This document shows, piece after piece, positions 1 through 12,339 of a DNA stretch of 64,000 nt; positions within the stretch are counted from its first letter, which is position 1; every line of letters starts with the position of its first letter. Below the pieces are notes generated by a model that had not been told where the DNA came from, ran no database searches, and saw only the letters and a program-made list of their open reading frames with translations. Both the position numbers and the translations under genes were made by a program. Source of the stretch: Salvator merianae (Eukaryota; Chordata; Lepidosauria; Squamata; Teiidae); the NCBI GenBank assembly GCA_003586115.2, contig QVOM02000112.1:45187436-45251435 (forward strand). Direction: 5' to 3'.

Positions 1-150
1 CCCTGAAGATGGACGTTGTAGCTATGTCCAAAAGCTTAGGTTCTTAGAAGATCAATAGAACACGGCACAACAACCCTTCAACTACTACAAATGCAAACAT
101 GTGAAGAGCAGCTGGACTTGTGGAGACTTCCTATGCAAACATGTGGAGAG

Positions 151-1277
151 TAGGGGTGTGCACGAAGCTTCGTGGCATTCGATTTTCGATCGAATTTCGT
201 GATTTCCTGCCCTTCGCATCGAATGCGAAGGGCAACAGAAATCACGAATGCGAATTGCGAAGGTCCCTCAATTTTTCGAAGCATTTCGGGACCTTCGCAA
301 TTTGCCGATGTCTCACCTCTCTAGGCTGTCAGCACTGGCGCTGACAGCCTAGGGTGAATCAGCCAGCCAGCAGCGAGCGGTGGTGGAGAAAACTCAACGG
401 AAGGGAGGGATTCCCTTCCCATTGATTTTCCTTCTCTTCCCCTCACTGACTCACCCCCCTAGGCTGTCAGCGCGAGCGCTGACAGACTAGGGTGAATGAG
501 GCAGCCAGCAGCCATCAGAAACGGAGCTATCAAGGCGAAGGGAAGAGCTTTGCCTCGATTTCACCGCTTCCGATGGCGCTCGCCTCTCTCTTATTCCCCC
601 CCCCAGTCAGTCATTGCACTGACAGACTGCGGCGGGAGTGAGAGAGAGCGCTGCACCATCGGAAATGAAGAAATCAAGGCAAAGGGAAGAGCTTTGCCTT
701 GATTTCACTGCTTCCGATGGCGCTCGCCTCTCTCTTATTCCCCCCCCCCAGTCTGTCATTGCACTGACAGACTGCGGCGGGAGTGAGAGAGAGAGCTGCG
801 CCATCAGAAATGAAGAAATCAAGGCAAAGGGAAGAGCTTTGCCTTGATTTCACTGCTTCCGATGGCGCTCGCCTATCTCTTATTCCCCCCCCCCCGTCTG
901 TCATTGCACTGACAGACTGCGGCGGGAGTGAGAGAGAGCGCTGCGCCATCAGAAATGAAGAAATCAAGGCAAAGGGAAGAGCTTTGCCTTGATTTCACTG
1001 CTTCCGATGGCGCTCGCCTCTCTCTTATTCCCCCCCCAGTCTGTCATTGCACTGACAGACTGGGAATGAGAGAGAGGCGAGCGCAATCCGAAGCAGAGAA
1101 ATTAAGGCAAAGCTCTTCCCTTCGCCTTGTTTTCTCTGCTTCCGTTCGCGGCGAAAATCTTCGCCGCGAAAACGAAGGGCTTCATTTTCGTGCGTATTTT
1201 TTCGCACGAAAACGAAGCCTAGGAGCTTCGCATTCCTGCGAAGCGAAAAGGGAAAAGTGCCTTCGTGCACATCCCTA
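151..1277 (+). mobile_element. hAT-type non-autonomous DNA transposon, copy 1
   Basis: The element begins TAGGGGTGTGCACGAAG and ends CTTCGTGCACATCCCTA, terminal inverted repeats of about 17 bp. It is flanked by a perfect 8-bp direct repeat, GTGGAGAG (143-150 and 1278-1285). An 8-bp target duplication with a TAGGG/CAGGG-type end is typical of the hAT superfamily (established knowledge). It encodes no transposase. Subterminal sequence is rich in CGAA/TTCG palindromes and the middle is an array of palindromic repeats. It retains many CpG sites, suggesting limited decay. A second copy lies in opposite orientation at 21415-22567. Confidence 0.9.
510..1066. repeat. 145-bp palindromic tandem repeat inside hAT copy 1
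   Basis: A unit of about 145 bp is repeated roughly three and a half times; the same internal site recurs at 638, 783 and 928. Each unit is itself an inverted repeat: AATCAAGGCAAAG is followed a few bases later by CTTTGCCTTGATT, and CAGTCTGTCATTGCACTGACAGACTG forms a second short hairpin. Open frames of 69-116 codons on both strands come from this periodicity and are not genes. Confidence 0.85.
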
Positions 1278-1285
1278 GTGGAGAG

Positions 1286-2330
1286 CATCTGTGAGGCTCA
1301 ACAAAAAAATTGAAAACCAGGCTTTGAACTGGTGCTTAAAAGGAAGTGATTGTGCATCAGAGCAAAGTTGGTTTCAAGTGCATCAGAGATCATGGATCAA
1401 CTGCTGCTCAGCTTGCAGGTGCACTTTGCACACCATCTCTGAGCACTAGAGTTCTGGTGCATCTATTGGGCTACAGTTTGAGCACCCCTGATATCAAAGA
1501 GCATATTTTAATGAGAAATAAGCAGAGTGGCTTCTGCAAAATTAAGCCCTGAGATCTTTTGGATTTCTTTGACAGCATCAAAGTTACACCTACTTGATAG
1601 AGATGGTCCAACAGACATTGATAAAGTCTACATCCACATGCAGACCAAATAATGGTACCTCCTGTGGCCTAAATCCCCCTTCCTGCAAGTGCCTTTGGAC
1701 TGCACTAATACCTATCTCCTGACTGGAATACTCTCATGTGATTTAATCCACTGCACATGCCACTCTCTTTCTGCCCCTATGCTTCATTCCTTTCTCTCCC
1801 TGTTCCAGACCTTTCTATTTGAAGGTTGAACATTGATTGAGTTGGTTTCCCACAAAGGCTGAAACAATCTGAGGATCCATCAAGTAGCACCATTGAGGCT
1901 GGCACTGAACTTTGTTCTATATACCCACTCTGGGCAGAGAGACTATGGACTGTAGGATGCCTCCCTCATCAAGCCTGGTCCCTCTACTATAGCTTGGTAC
2001 AAAGTAGGTAAGCCCTGAGAAAATTAAGTGAGAAACTCATCTACATGATCCCTGTGCAACAACCACCATTCCTGGCCCCTTCATGGCAAGAGCCATAAAT
2101 ATGACATCAGAAGGCAGACACAGAGAGCCTCAACACGCCTGTGGGTTGACATTGTACACAAATGTCAAGGGGGCAGAAATGGTGACTACTGCCACCAATG
2201 CAGATAGTTCTAAAAAGGTTTTAGAAGGATTAATGGAGGAGACGACTATCAGCAGTCAATTGTCATTGCTGCCTGCTGCCTCCAGTATCACTCATGGCCA
2301 GTTATGGGTTTCTAAGAAGTTAAATCCCCT
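1286..2330. other. No recognisable feature
   Basis: AT-moderate unique-looking sequence. I see no coding frame with family resemblance, no terminal repeats and no microsatellite. A 102-codon open frame at 2083-2391 has no recognisable motif and runs into the MITE that follows. Confidence 0.5.
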
Positions 2331-2477
2331 TCCACACTGGGCCTTGTTCCAGATTATTTCTGAGAATAGGGACCTTCCATCCACATGCTAGTGCAGACTG
2401 ATGGCACACCTAAGGTGGAGCCTGCCATAGTCTGCACTAGGGATATAATCCAGAATAAATCCTAGTGCAAAAAGGCC
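2331..2477. mobile_element. MITE, 'TTCTGCAC/TTATTCCAG' family (A)
   Basis: A small imperfect palindrome. The left half reads CACACTGGGCCTTGTTCCAG and the right half ends with AATCCAGAATAAATCCTAGTGCAAAAAGGCC in inverted orientation. The centre carries CATGCTAGTGCAGACT and CATAGTCTGCACTAG as mirror arms. It closely resembles the copies at 3094, 4231 and 54251. No coding capacity. The duplicated target is not resolved. Confidence 0.65.
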
Positions 2478-3093
2478 TTAAGTGATCTCTGAGAAAGCAT
2501 ACTGCTTGTCTAGCTAGGACATTGATCTAATCCTGCAAGATTCTTCTTATTCTTATTATCTACAGTGAACATTAAGGTTGCTTAACTGTTATGAACTTCT
2601 GTGAGATTTAAGCACCCTAACTACACACCAAACTGTATTTTCTTTCTTCCAGAAAGAATTAAAGGCCAAAGAAGACATTATTACAAGAATTATACAAACA
2701 GTTTCCAGGTGTTTTTAGTTCTCCAGCTGAACAGAGAATACCAATTTGAATGAAAAAATGGTGGAGGGAGGGGCTATTTAACTTGCTTCTCAGCAGAAAA
2801 TTGCTTCCTCATGCTGCTTTTTTCATTGTGAGGGGAAAGTAAGATATGGCCATCTTATTATCTTCTCCTCCATGAAAGCAATTGGGTAAAGCAATTTTCA
2901 ATGAACAAACAGCAGGGAAAGGGAAAAGTTAAACAGCACCTTGTCCAGCTTTTTCTGCACTGCCAATCTCTCTTTTCAAGGAGGATTTTCATTAAAAAAG
3001 TGAAACAAAGTTCAATGATGTCCTGAGTTACACTCAATTTGTCAAAACAAACAACAAAAAGTCTTGCAGTCTTAGGCATAATACTGTTCCACT
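2478..3093. other. No recognisable feature
   Basis: AT-rich intervening sequence between two MITEs of the same family; no motif seen. Confidence 0.5.
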
Positions 3094-3258
3094 GGGGCTT
3101 TTTCTGGATTATATCCCGGAATAGGGACCTTCTGTCTGCATATTAGTGAATACTATGGCAAGCCCTGCCCAGAATTTGCCATAGCCTGCACTAGCATGCA
3201 GATAGCAGATCCCTATTTCTGGATATAATCTGGTATAAGGGCTAGTGCAGAAAGGGCC
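3094..3258. mobile_element. MITE, family A
   Basis: The left end GGGGCTTTTTCTGG is mirrored by the right end AGTGCAGAAAGGGCC. GGATTATATCC (left) mirrors GGATATAATCTGG (right), and central arms ATAGGGACCTTCTG and CAGATCCCTAT complete the palindrome. Left-end sequence between TTTTCTG and GGATTATA appears deleted compared with the 4231 and 54251 copies. Confidence 0.7.
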
Positions 3259-4230
3259 ATAGACTCCAAGTACATGACTAGTGTACTCATGCCCATGATC
3301 ACACAGAATTTAATGCCCACAGTATCACAAATGAACTCAATTACAGAGATAAAATAATAATTACAGATAGATAAAAATAATTCTATTTCAATTTGCATGT
3401 ACATTTTCCAAGAGTATGTGTCCATTTTTGTACAGATTTATATTTGTATGAATTTCTATTTTTCAGAATCACAAACTATGAAGGAACACAGCTTCTCTGG
3501 TTTGACAGCATTGTTGGGATGGACAGTGCCTATTGATAGGTGGACCATGTGGATGTGAACAACAAATTTTCTCAACATATAAAAATGCAGTAATGCCCAA
3601 TTCAAAGTGTCTAATGCATAGATGAGTCAATGAAAAGACAGACTCCAAAACTGAATGGGTAACACAAAATTTGAACATAGTCTCATTCCATTTTAAATAT
3701 ACATATATATAAAAGAAACAAAATGCAAAAATGTGGCATTTCCTAAATATTGTCAGTATCTGTTCAGTTCATTTGAACATGATCTTCATAATTGGTGAGC
3801 TTCCAAAAATGTATCAACTTTGGTTTTACTGAGTTAATAAGGAATCAGTACACTGGTGCCAGAGGCATTTTGTGGGTTGTTTCTATTGTCTATGAAAGCT
3901 GATCAATGTCTCTAAGTCTACAAAAGCTTCCTGTCTCAGTAAGAATCTCTATGATGACGTCTTTATTTATTGACCCTTGTTGCATGAAATAATGTGCCTG
4001 CCAGGAATAATACATACCCAAGAATGTGCAAAGTCATAACCCATTCACTTCCATGGCTATTTTCACCTTCTGGAACATTGGCACTTCACATTAAGAACAC
4101 TTACCTAACTTGACTTGTTAGAGTACATTGTTGTTGCATAGAACTGAGTTCATTTAACAACTTTTTTTTTTTTTCTCCTTGCAAAAGTACACATGCAAAA
4201 TGAGCCTGACTGATTAGCTGGGTCCACGTA
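3259..4230. other. No recognisable feature
   Basis: AT-rich sequence with a short poly(T) run near 4164. No coding or terminal-repeat signal. Confidence 0.5.
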
Positions 4231-4392
4231 GGCACTTTCTGCACTGGGCCTTATTCCAGATTACATCCTTGAATAGGCGCCTGCTATCCACATGCTGGTG
4301 CAGGCTATGGTAGGCATTGCTGGAGTCTGCTGGAGTCTGCAGGGCCCTATTTCAGGATATAATATGGAAGAAAGCTCAGTCCAGAAAGGGTC
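4231..4392. mobile_element. MITE, family A
   Basis: Left end GGCACTTTCTGCACTGGGCC, right end TCAGTCCAGAAAGGGTC in inverted orientation. TTATTCCAGATTACATCC (left) pairs with GGATATAATATGGAA (right). A tandem doubling of CTGGAGTCTGC sits near the centre at about 4324-4343. About 162 bp, non-coding. Confidence 0.7.
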
Positions 4393-4926
4393 ACACAGTA
4401 CAGTAACTTATGGATGGAAATGCAACCATTTTTTTTTTTCTGTCTTTCCCTACACCATTCCGAATGGGCAGTTAGAGTGATTCCAGGCAGAAGAGGAATC
4501 TCTCTTCCTTTTCCAACTTATACTGCAGACTGAAAATAAGGAGACAAAGGTAAACAGCACTGAGGTGGCTTTCTCCCTTCTTATCTGGTAAGGAGAAACA
4601 CTATCTCCTGTGAGACATTGCATGTGAAGGGAATAATAGCAAAGCATCAATCTCCTTAGATGTAGGGAGGCTCCAGGCGTAGTTCCCAACATGCCACAGG
4701 CGGGGTGATGTCACCCACAATCTCAGAGATGGCTTCTTTAGAAAGAGGTGCTCTCAGAACCTCATTTCCCCATGAGTTTCCAACTTGCATTATTGATTCT
4801 TTTGCAATAGCACAGCAGCAGCTTGGATATTCTGTTATCTGCATCAATTGCTGATCACTAGCAAAGGCAACTTTGTGTTTTTGCTGTATGTTCTGCTGTG
4901 TACAGTCAGGTCTTGTTTGGCTCCAA
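4393..4926. other. No recognisable feature
   Basis: No family resemblance in any frame; a poly(T) run lies at about 4430. Confidence 0.5.
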
Positions 4927-5480
4927 GGCCATTTCTGCACCTAAGGCAACTGGACCGCTCCAACTGGAACCTCTCCAGAGCAGCTCCCAGCTGGAGTGGC
5001 CCAACTGTCCCAGAACAAGGCATTCTGCACTTTGGACAGTCCCAGTACCGCCCTACTCTACAGCATTGCGAAGCTCATGCAAGCTTCTGAATCTGTTCTG
5101 AGGGCTCTGAAAGTCAGGAATGGAAGTTCCTGGCCATTGGAGCCCTAGGGAAAGTCATTTCAGTGGTGCAATTTGGTGCACCACTGAAATATGCCCCCCT
5201 ATTAAACTCAAACAAGGAGGCATGCACCCTTCCACATGCCTCCCTGTTCCATTCCAGTGTCTCCTAGACTACCAGTAGACCTTTCAAAAAGGTCCACTGC
5301 TATGTCAGTCTAGGCAGCCATTTTGGCTGCCTAGACAAGACTATGGCTCATCCAGTGCAGATGAAGTGACCTAGCAAGGATCATGGTCTCTCTAGTCCAC
5401 ACCAGAGTGTAGAAAAGAGAAGCCCAGAAATGGGCTAGACCTCATACTGGACCAGTATACTGGCCAGTGCAGAAAAGCCC
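4927..5480. mobile_element. Palindromic MITE, about 550 bp (TTCTGCAC-ended)
   Basis: Begins GGCCATTTCTGCACC and ends GGCCAGTGCAGAAAAGCCC, an inverted pair. Internally, TCCACTGCTATG and similar segments are partly mirrored, and GCAGCCATTTTGGCTGC (about 5310-5326) is a perfect short palindrome. The ends match the smaller family A and D elements, so it is likely another derivative of the same transposon group. Flanks CAA and TAA could be a decayed 3-bp target duplication. Confidence 0.6.
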
Positions 5481-6567
5481 TAAGAAACTACAAAAAGAAT
5501 AACCTTGAAAAATTAATTTAAATTTCCACCACACTCTTATATTCTTAAAAATTCCATCATTTTGTTAAATGTTGGAGAAAACATAAAAGTGATATGACCA
5601 TTCTAAGTCCATACCAAGTGTTTCTGCAGTTTAAATTTTGATTTGGGGAAGAATGGAAATCCGCTTGGAATACTACCTGAGTATATGAATGAAACTGCTG
5701 TTTGCAGAGTCTTTCTAGGTCAGAATTATATTCTCTGACAAGCAGCGTCCTCCAGGGCGTTAGACCATCATCTTTCACTGGTGTGGGGTTTTTTTAGCAA
5801 ATTGTTCTTTAACATCTCAATGAATTTGCCAAAAGAGATCAGCTGTGGATATGGGGGTTAAGTGTTACCAGTGTGCAAATGACACACAGCTCTATTTCTG
5901 TGCTCTATCAGGAGGGGCAACAGAGGACAGAATCATTTTCTGAGGCAAGAGTTAGGTTGGATTAAAACTAACAGAAAAGAGAGATATCTTCCATGGAGAG
6001 AGGGAATGAAATATACAATTGGATCCACTGATTCATTAACAGAAATGGTCAATTCCTGCATCAGGTCTCATGGCAACACAGAACAGAAGTAAAACTGTGT
6101 TCCACAAACTAGTAGGGAACATAAGCCTATTCAAACGCACATTCTTGTCACCCAGGTTCAAATCCATTCATGTGTCTGTAAATGTATTTTTGGGTACGTA
6201 AGCTACACACAAGATTTAGCATATTGTTCACACCTCCTTTTCTTTTGTTTGCTTTTCCAACAGTTTCTTCAGTGAAAATTTCAGAAACAGCACTATAGAA
6301 AAGTTCCTGTTTGGCAATTCTCAAACATTTGTGAATAGATATTAAAAGATCTCAATTAAGGGTTCACCCTTATCTGGGACTGAGCCTTATTCATCCCAGT
6401 AGGGATTGGATCTCACTGTTTTAATCCAATTCTAACAAATACACCCATGCTAATATGAGGGAAATAGGATATGTAAACCTTCCAACTAAAAACTAGTTAA
6501 TATACGCTAAATAAATGCTATACAGAAACAGTATATTCTTTATCATCAAAAGATACATACCTCCTTT
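5481..6567. other. No recognisable feature
   Basis: AT-rich, no supported gene or repeat. Confidence 0.45.
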
Positions 6568-6655
6568 AGGCACTGGCCAGTTGAACGGACCAGGAAGGGG
6601 TCTATGTGTCCCCTTTCACATGCTGGTGTGGTTTAAGGGAGGCTCCTCCCCCTCC
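6568..6655. mobile_element. MITE fragment, family D
   Basis: Shares GGCACTGGCCAGT, CCCTTTCACATGCTGGTGTGG and the block GGGAGGCTCCTCC with the elements at 34976-35117 and 52356-52472. Both outer ends are incomplete. Confidence 0.45.
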
Positions 6656-9600
6656 TACTACACCCTATCCACAGAGGACAGAGTATAGACTGCAGTAGGA
6701 TGCCCAAAATGATATCCTGCTCCTTTTCAATGTCTACCTGTGTACTGGAAGATGGTATACCAAAATACAGAGGGATGTGAATGGCAAGCCTCCATGGTGC
6801 TGTATACCACAGGGGGCCTATGGCAGTGCAACCAGGTACACCACCAAACGTGCCTCCCCAGGATCTTTGAAGGTTAGGAGGTTTAGTTCCTGGCCTTTGG
6901 GGTATTTGGAGGTGCCCTGCACCAGCTGTGAAACTGACACAAACTTTGGAGCTGTCACGGGGGCTGGCACAGAACTGGTCATCCCAATACAAATGTCCTT
7001 GTTCCATGCCAGAAGCAATGCATTCCAGCTTAAGACAGAATTGCTTACACTGGGTATTGGGATGGCACTAACAAAGGTAAGTGTGGACATGTCATTCCTA
7101 AATCTTAGTGGGCAGCCATTACTGGCTATGCTTGTTCTACCAGTGGGGTAAGTTAGGAAAATGGCAGGAAGATCAGCCTAGCAAATGCCCAGTCCTGCCC
7201 CATCCTAATCTTGTTTGGACTCAAGGGGAACCACAGAATCCAGTAGCTCCCAGCATGTAAATGCAGAAAGGAAGGATCTTCCTAGGTTTCAAAAGAGGAT
7301 TGATCATAGCATATCACAGCACCATTTGCCAGGGATTGCCTGACTTCAAAGGATTAGGACAGGTCCCCAATTAGCCTTTCCCCCTATACTCACATGCCAG
7401 CCACTGCTAAGAGTACCAATGAAAATTTGTTTCAGCAAAAATGCTGGTACAGATATTTTCATTAGATTCACTGGCCCCAACTTTTGCTCTTTTTTCCTAA
7501 TACCAGCAGTACTTAACTGTATATGTGTGATCCTTCATACAGAGACCTTCAGCACTGTCCTTAATCAAATGCCTCAATTAAAAGGCGAACTATCCCATAT
7601 GTGTTCACTGATAAAGACGTGCATTGAATTCAGTAAGGCCTACTCTGAAGTAAACAGATATAGGATATAGACAAAGAGTTATTTAATTTTTGGCAGACAT
7701 AGACTTCTCCATTTTATAAATTATGTAAGAATGGAAAATCTTATTTGTAGATCTTTTAACTTACTCTGCAGCATTAATAATGCAAAGGTAATGGCATACA
7801 AATTTTTTTCTGTCTTTAGTTCTTTGTGAAGATGACTAAAACTGCAAGTTTCACTCTCATAGTCCTCTCTATCATTCAACAAGTGACCCTTTAGCCTGAG
7901 CAATTACTGAGCCTTATTATACTATTCTTCATGTTAACCAAGACTTTTCTATGCCTTCCCTCAATCTATTGTAAAATATTATCCCAGTAGGCTGAGGCAG
8001 ACATCAAAATGGCCTTCTACAAAAATGGTTATAAAGTACACTGACAAAATGAAAAGGAAAAAGTGTACAGGAGGAAAAATTTAACTTATTGTGCAGAAAT
8101 TGGTGGGTACTGAAAGTGGGGGGGGAAAGTCCGTTTGAAGGTATAAATCTATATAAATTTTTATATCTAAAAAGATTGAACTGCATTTTCTACAGCAACC
8201 AAATGAGGATTCTGAGGTAAATGGCCTTCCTTTTTAAAGGATTTCTTGAAAGATTTCTCTACAAAGAGTTATAATGAAGACAAAATGGGATTATACCTTC
8301 AATTAGGCATAATTTATGTGCCCCATCTGAATTCTCACCAATCCTGTTTCAGAAAGTTCAGGTCTAGAACGTAAACTGAAGAAACAAAGGGTATGTTCAA
8401 ACACAGCATTTAATCAGATTATAGGCCATCTTCAGATCTGACTGTCCTGACAAGATATTACCTTTCTGTTCTTTTTTTCTGAAATAAATTACCTAATTAT
8501 GACTATTTTGTACTCAGATTGAGTTCTCAGCCCATTTCAGATCATTAGACTGCTTTACTTTGCAAAGTGAGAATGCACAAGTAGGCTATTTTGGGAGGGA
8601 ACCGTACTTTTTTGGATGTGCAGAGGGAGGGTGTCCTGTTTCCTCCCATCCAATAACAGACTCTGTTGTGGGTGTTGTACTCAGAAGGCTGACAACATTA
8701 CTATTTGGATGAGAATACCTGGCAGATATTTCTTGGTTTCCACTGCGTGGTCTGGTTTTGCAACTTCAAACTGTTTGATTTTTTTACTGTTTGAAATTTT
8801 TAATAAATGAGAACACACAGTGGAAGTTATCCTTCATTTGCTTTGGGTAGCACCATGTTCTACAGTTGACTGGGCACCACAGGACCACTCTCAAAATGCA
8901 TGCCTTCTCCTTTCTCTCCAGTTCCTTCAAGGAGAAGTGTACAAAGTTTCCTCTCTTTTCCTTTGGCAATGCATAAGAAAAACAATGTCTCCTTTCATTA
9001 AAAGACGACTTTTACACAAAACTGGCACTGTGGTTCAGTAGCTCTAGAGCAAACAGCACAGTACAGCTTTCTTCAAGAATCTCGGGGGGGGGGTGTATGC
9101 TGGTTGGTGTATGCCTCAGCTGCACCTGTTTGGGGGTGCAGTCATCTTACCCCATCAATGACCCACATCACCATCCACTTTGCCATCCACACCACACAAC
9201 TTCATTATGGGACACATATCACTGTGCATGTCTTGAGGAAGGGGAGGTGTAGTCCATTTTCTGACCACTAACTATGCCATCATGATTACTGATTCCCCCA
9301 CATGTTCCCCCTTTTTAACTGAGTTCTCCCTCCCTTGCATGCTGCTCTGAAATTGCAGAATTGCACAAAAATGCAATTACAAAAGAGAAGAAATCGATCG
9401 CTGGCCTTCAGGAAGCTTTATTGTGTGGTAGATGAGAAACTAAAGTTGTGTTTGGGTAGATACAGGCTAGAGGGGGAGAAGAAACAAATGGTGAAGGACC
9501 AATAATACCACCAATGGAATCCATGTTTTGAAATGGCAGCAGGGAAATATGAAGGGTGGGGTTTGACTTTCCCACTCCTGAGAAGACATAATTTAAATGC

Positions 9601-10162
9601 TGGGACTGCAGAAGTTGACCATTTTCTCTCACATCAGGCAGAAAGGACATAAAAACACAAAAATGTCTCACTACATCAGATTTATGGCCCATCTAATGCA
9701 ACAGTGTACTCCTATAGTGGCCAATCAACACACAGCTTGTTCTGTTTGCCATCTCTCAGCAACCGGGATTTGAAGACATTCAACTTCCTATTGCTGACAG
9801 GGCTATTACCCATAGACAGCCAAGTGACTGCGATATGTTATGTCTGCCACCCTGTATCTTCAGATGATAGAGATGAGTGCCCTAGGAGCCATTTACTGGA
9901 GTTTACCAGAAGGGTGCCTCTGACAGCCTCAGTCCTGATGTGTGTGGCACTAAGTATGCCTTGCGGGTCCTTACCAGATAACCTTTGGAGGCCATTTGGA
10001 TACAGCCAGATTCAGCCCTCCTGATATCAAGGAGGCCTACTGTGCTTTTTCTGGGACTTCTAGGCTTTCTACAATGGGCTTGAAGTATCCTGACTAGCTT
10101 TTTGCTAAAGCAATTGCAGTGACTGCAAATTGTGCTGGTTGCACAGTTCACCAGATACTATG
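6656..10162. other. Long stretch with no recognisable gene
   Basis: I read all frames and found no reverse-transcriptase, transposase or host-protein motif. Overlapping open frames of 124 codons on both strands at 6633-7151 look like chance in a GC-richer patch. Short homopolymers occur (G-runs near 8120 and 9085). A coding exon shorter than about 40 codons would be invisible to this reading. Confidence 0.4.
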
Positions 10163-10640
10163 ATTCTGTCTTATTTTTTATTTATTTTCCTTTGCATTTT
10201 TATTAAATAGAAATTAATATCAAATACATACAAAATGAAATATTATCAAAACTTTTAAATACAAAATGATCAAACCCTCCCACCTTCCCTCCCCCCACCC
10301 CCCAAGGGAAACCATTCATTCATTATTTTTTATTCAGGAGACTATTTTTATCAACTATTTCAAAGCCTCGTTCTCCTTAGTTTATGAACCAAAATCAATC
10401 ATTATCTTCTGATGTCTTCCAAACGTTTTTTGAATTTCTTTGATATTGCATCCAATTTTGCCAATAACAACTGGAACAACTGTTAACTTTTTCTCTCAGA
10501 GGACTTGGATTTCAATTTGTAGGTCAAGATATTCTGTTTCTTGTCCTATTCTTTCTCCTTTTTAAAAACTCTCCCCTAGTACAGCAAATTTTTCACAAGT
10601 GAATGATCATCATGTAGTCTGGTAGCTGTTTATGACTGTT
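10163..10640 (-). pseudogene. R4-like LINE, 3' end of ORF and tail (copy a)
   Basis: On the minus strand, between about 10545 and 10395, the frame reads TVVPVVIGKIGCNIKEIQK, and the neighbouring frame gives ISKKFKKRLEDIRR. Together they match the C-terminal block KVTVxPxVIGALGxIxKxFKxxLE that I associate with R2/R4-type non-LTR retrotransposons. The plus-strand left boundary (10163-10200) is T/A-rich, as expected for the 3' tail of a minus-strand insertion. Frameshifted and non-functional. The clade assignment is from memory. Confidence 0.55.
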
Positions 10641-11289
10641 TTGGTACTCTGACAGTAAGATCCTTCCCAAGGACCCATAATTACAGGTATTAGCACAGAA
10701 TGCATTCTGTCCCCAGTAAAGCTGCATTTTATAGCTGATGTCCAAGGTGTTTAAATGTCACTCCAATTCCCTCAGAACTGTATAAAAAGAATCAATAAAC
10801 ATTTGCTTACTTATTAAGCTTATATACCATAGATTCCATAAGATTCTGCATGGTTTTTACAATAACCATTTGCTGGCACAGCCATCGCCTTCCTTTGTAA
10901 TAAATGCTCAACATCAGTTTGTAGGGCTGCCTGCAAATGGTGAGAAGAAAATGCAGAATCTTGTTTAGATCCTGCAATTTCCTCTCACCGACACTGCCAA
11001 ACAGCAAGGCAAAATTGCAGGGAGAGCCCAAGCCCTTACTTCCTCTGCTGCTGCTCCCATGATGGCATGATGGGTACTTCAATGATGTGAAATGCCCAAA
11101 AGTGTGCAAGTGCCAGCCACCAGGTTTGGGCAGGGGGCATTTTTGGCAATGTTTTGCCCCTCTGCAAGCATGTTGGCCATTTCCTTCAAAATGGATTCTG
11201 ACAAGGTAAGTCATATCACTATTTCAGGAAAACCCAGGTTGGGAACTGATTTTCCTGGAATAGCAATATGCCAAGATTTCACCCTTATA
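10641..11289. other. No recognisable feature
   Basis: Separates two R4-like LINE fragments. A 135-codon minus-strand open frame (10807-11214) shows no family motif; part of it may be LINE 3' sequence. Confidence 0.4.
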
Positions 11290-12100
11290 TCCTGGGGCTA
11301 TGTTGGGATTGTCATGGATAATCACAGATTTTAGGTCCTGTCTGGACATAGCCTTGGTTAATGGATCTGAGTACTTTTTCCAGCTACTTTTCTTCAACTC
11401 TGCTATCACCAGGTACTGCCACATCAATAATCCACACACGGCCTTTCTCAAATACAGCTAACATCAGGAGTATTATGTGCTAGTCTGAAATCGCACAATA
11501 TAGCCTTTTGGCCTATTCATTTTCTAATACCAAAATTGTGTTCCATCCATTTTTACTTGCTGATAAATTATTCAGTAATCCTTATATCATGGATTATATT
11601 GTACCTTCCTTACAACCTTTTAATTTTTTTATATATATATATTCTTGCAGGTACAGATTTGCTATTTCACTGTTGCCTCCATGCACAAAGGGCATCGGCT
11701 GTCGTTATGGCATTTTTCAATCTTTGTCTTCGTGGTATTTGTCTGAAGTGCTTGCTTCTGTGCTGAAAATATGAGATCTTCTGACTGTTTCTTCATTGTC
11801 CCTTTTATAAACCACTGTCACATTTGTGTGCCATCAACTTTCTATTGGATGGTACTGAAACACAGGCTATGAAGTGGTTCATTATGCCACTTCTCTTCCT
11901 TTTTCAGCTGCTTCTTTCGTAGGCTTCCATTGTTTCACTGGTCTTCAGTAGATTAACTTCCTTTAATAATTCTTCTTCACTAGCCTTGATAAATTCCACT
12001 AATCCTCTTTTTTCTTCCTCAGCTGACTGTTTGGCCTCCAACATTCCCCCTTCACCTTCACACGATTTAAAGTCTGTCAACATCACTCCAGAGATTCAGG
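11290..12100 (-). pseudogene. R4-like LINE, C-terminal ORF fragment (copy b)
   Basis: Reading the minus strand from about 12090: EEELLKEVNLLKTSET, then near 11765-11650 a broken frame LIFSAQKQALQTN followed by CRLCMEA, which resembles the zinc-knuckle-like CxxC part of R4-type elements. Near 11440-11385 comes IIDVAVPGDSRVEEK, a highly characteristic motif of that group just upstream of the terminal domain. Several stops and frameshifts, plus a (TA)n stretch at about 11630, show decay. Copies a and c carry the segment expected to follow. Confidence 0.65.
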
Positions 12101-12339
12101 GTGTGTCATATGTTTGCTTTTTTTTGCTCATGTTCTGATCCAATGCATCTAGCTCTGCTTGTATTCATTCTACAATTCCTGCAATGTAGCTAAGGACCAG
12201 GATAGCCAGGCACCAATGGACTTGATGCTGTGCCAACATTCAGTTGGAGTTAAGGATCTTTCTGACTCTTGGAATATATTCCTTGCTGACTCTAATTTTA
12301 ACTTGTCTGTGCTTGATATTATCTGCTTGCAGGATACCT

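Noticed and set aside
496..1288. Overlapping frames of 68-116 codons
   Set aside because: They recur every 145 bp on both strands because of the hairpin array; not genes.
6633..7151. Two overlapping 124-codon frames on opposite strands
   Set aside because: Neither resembles a known family; overlap on both strands suggests composition.
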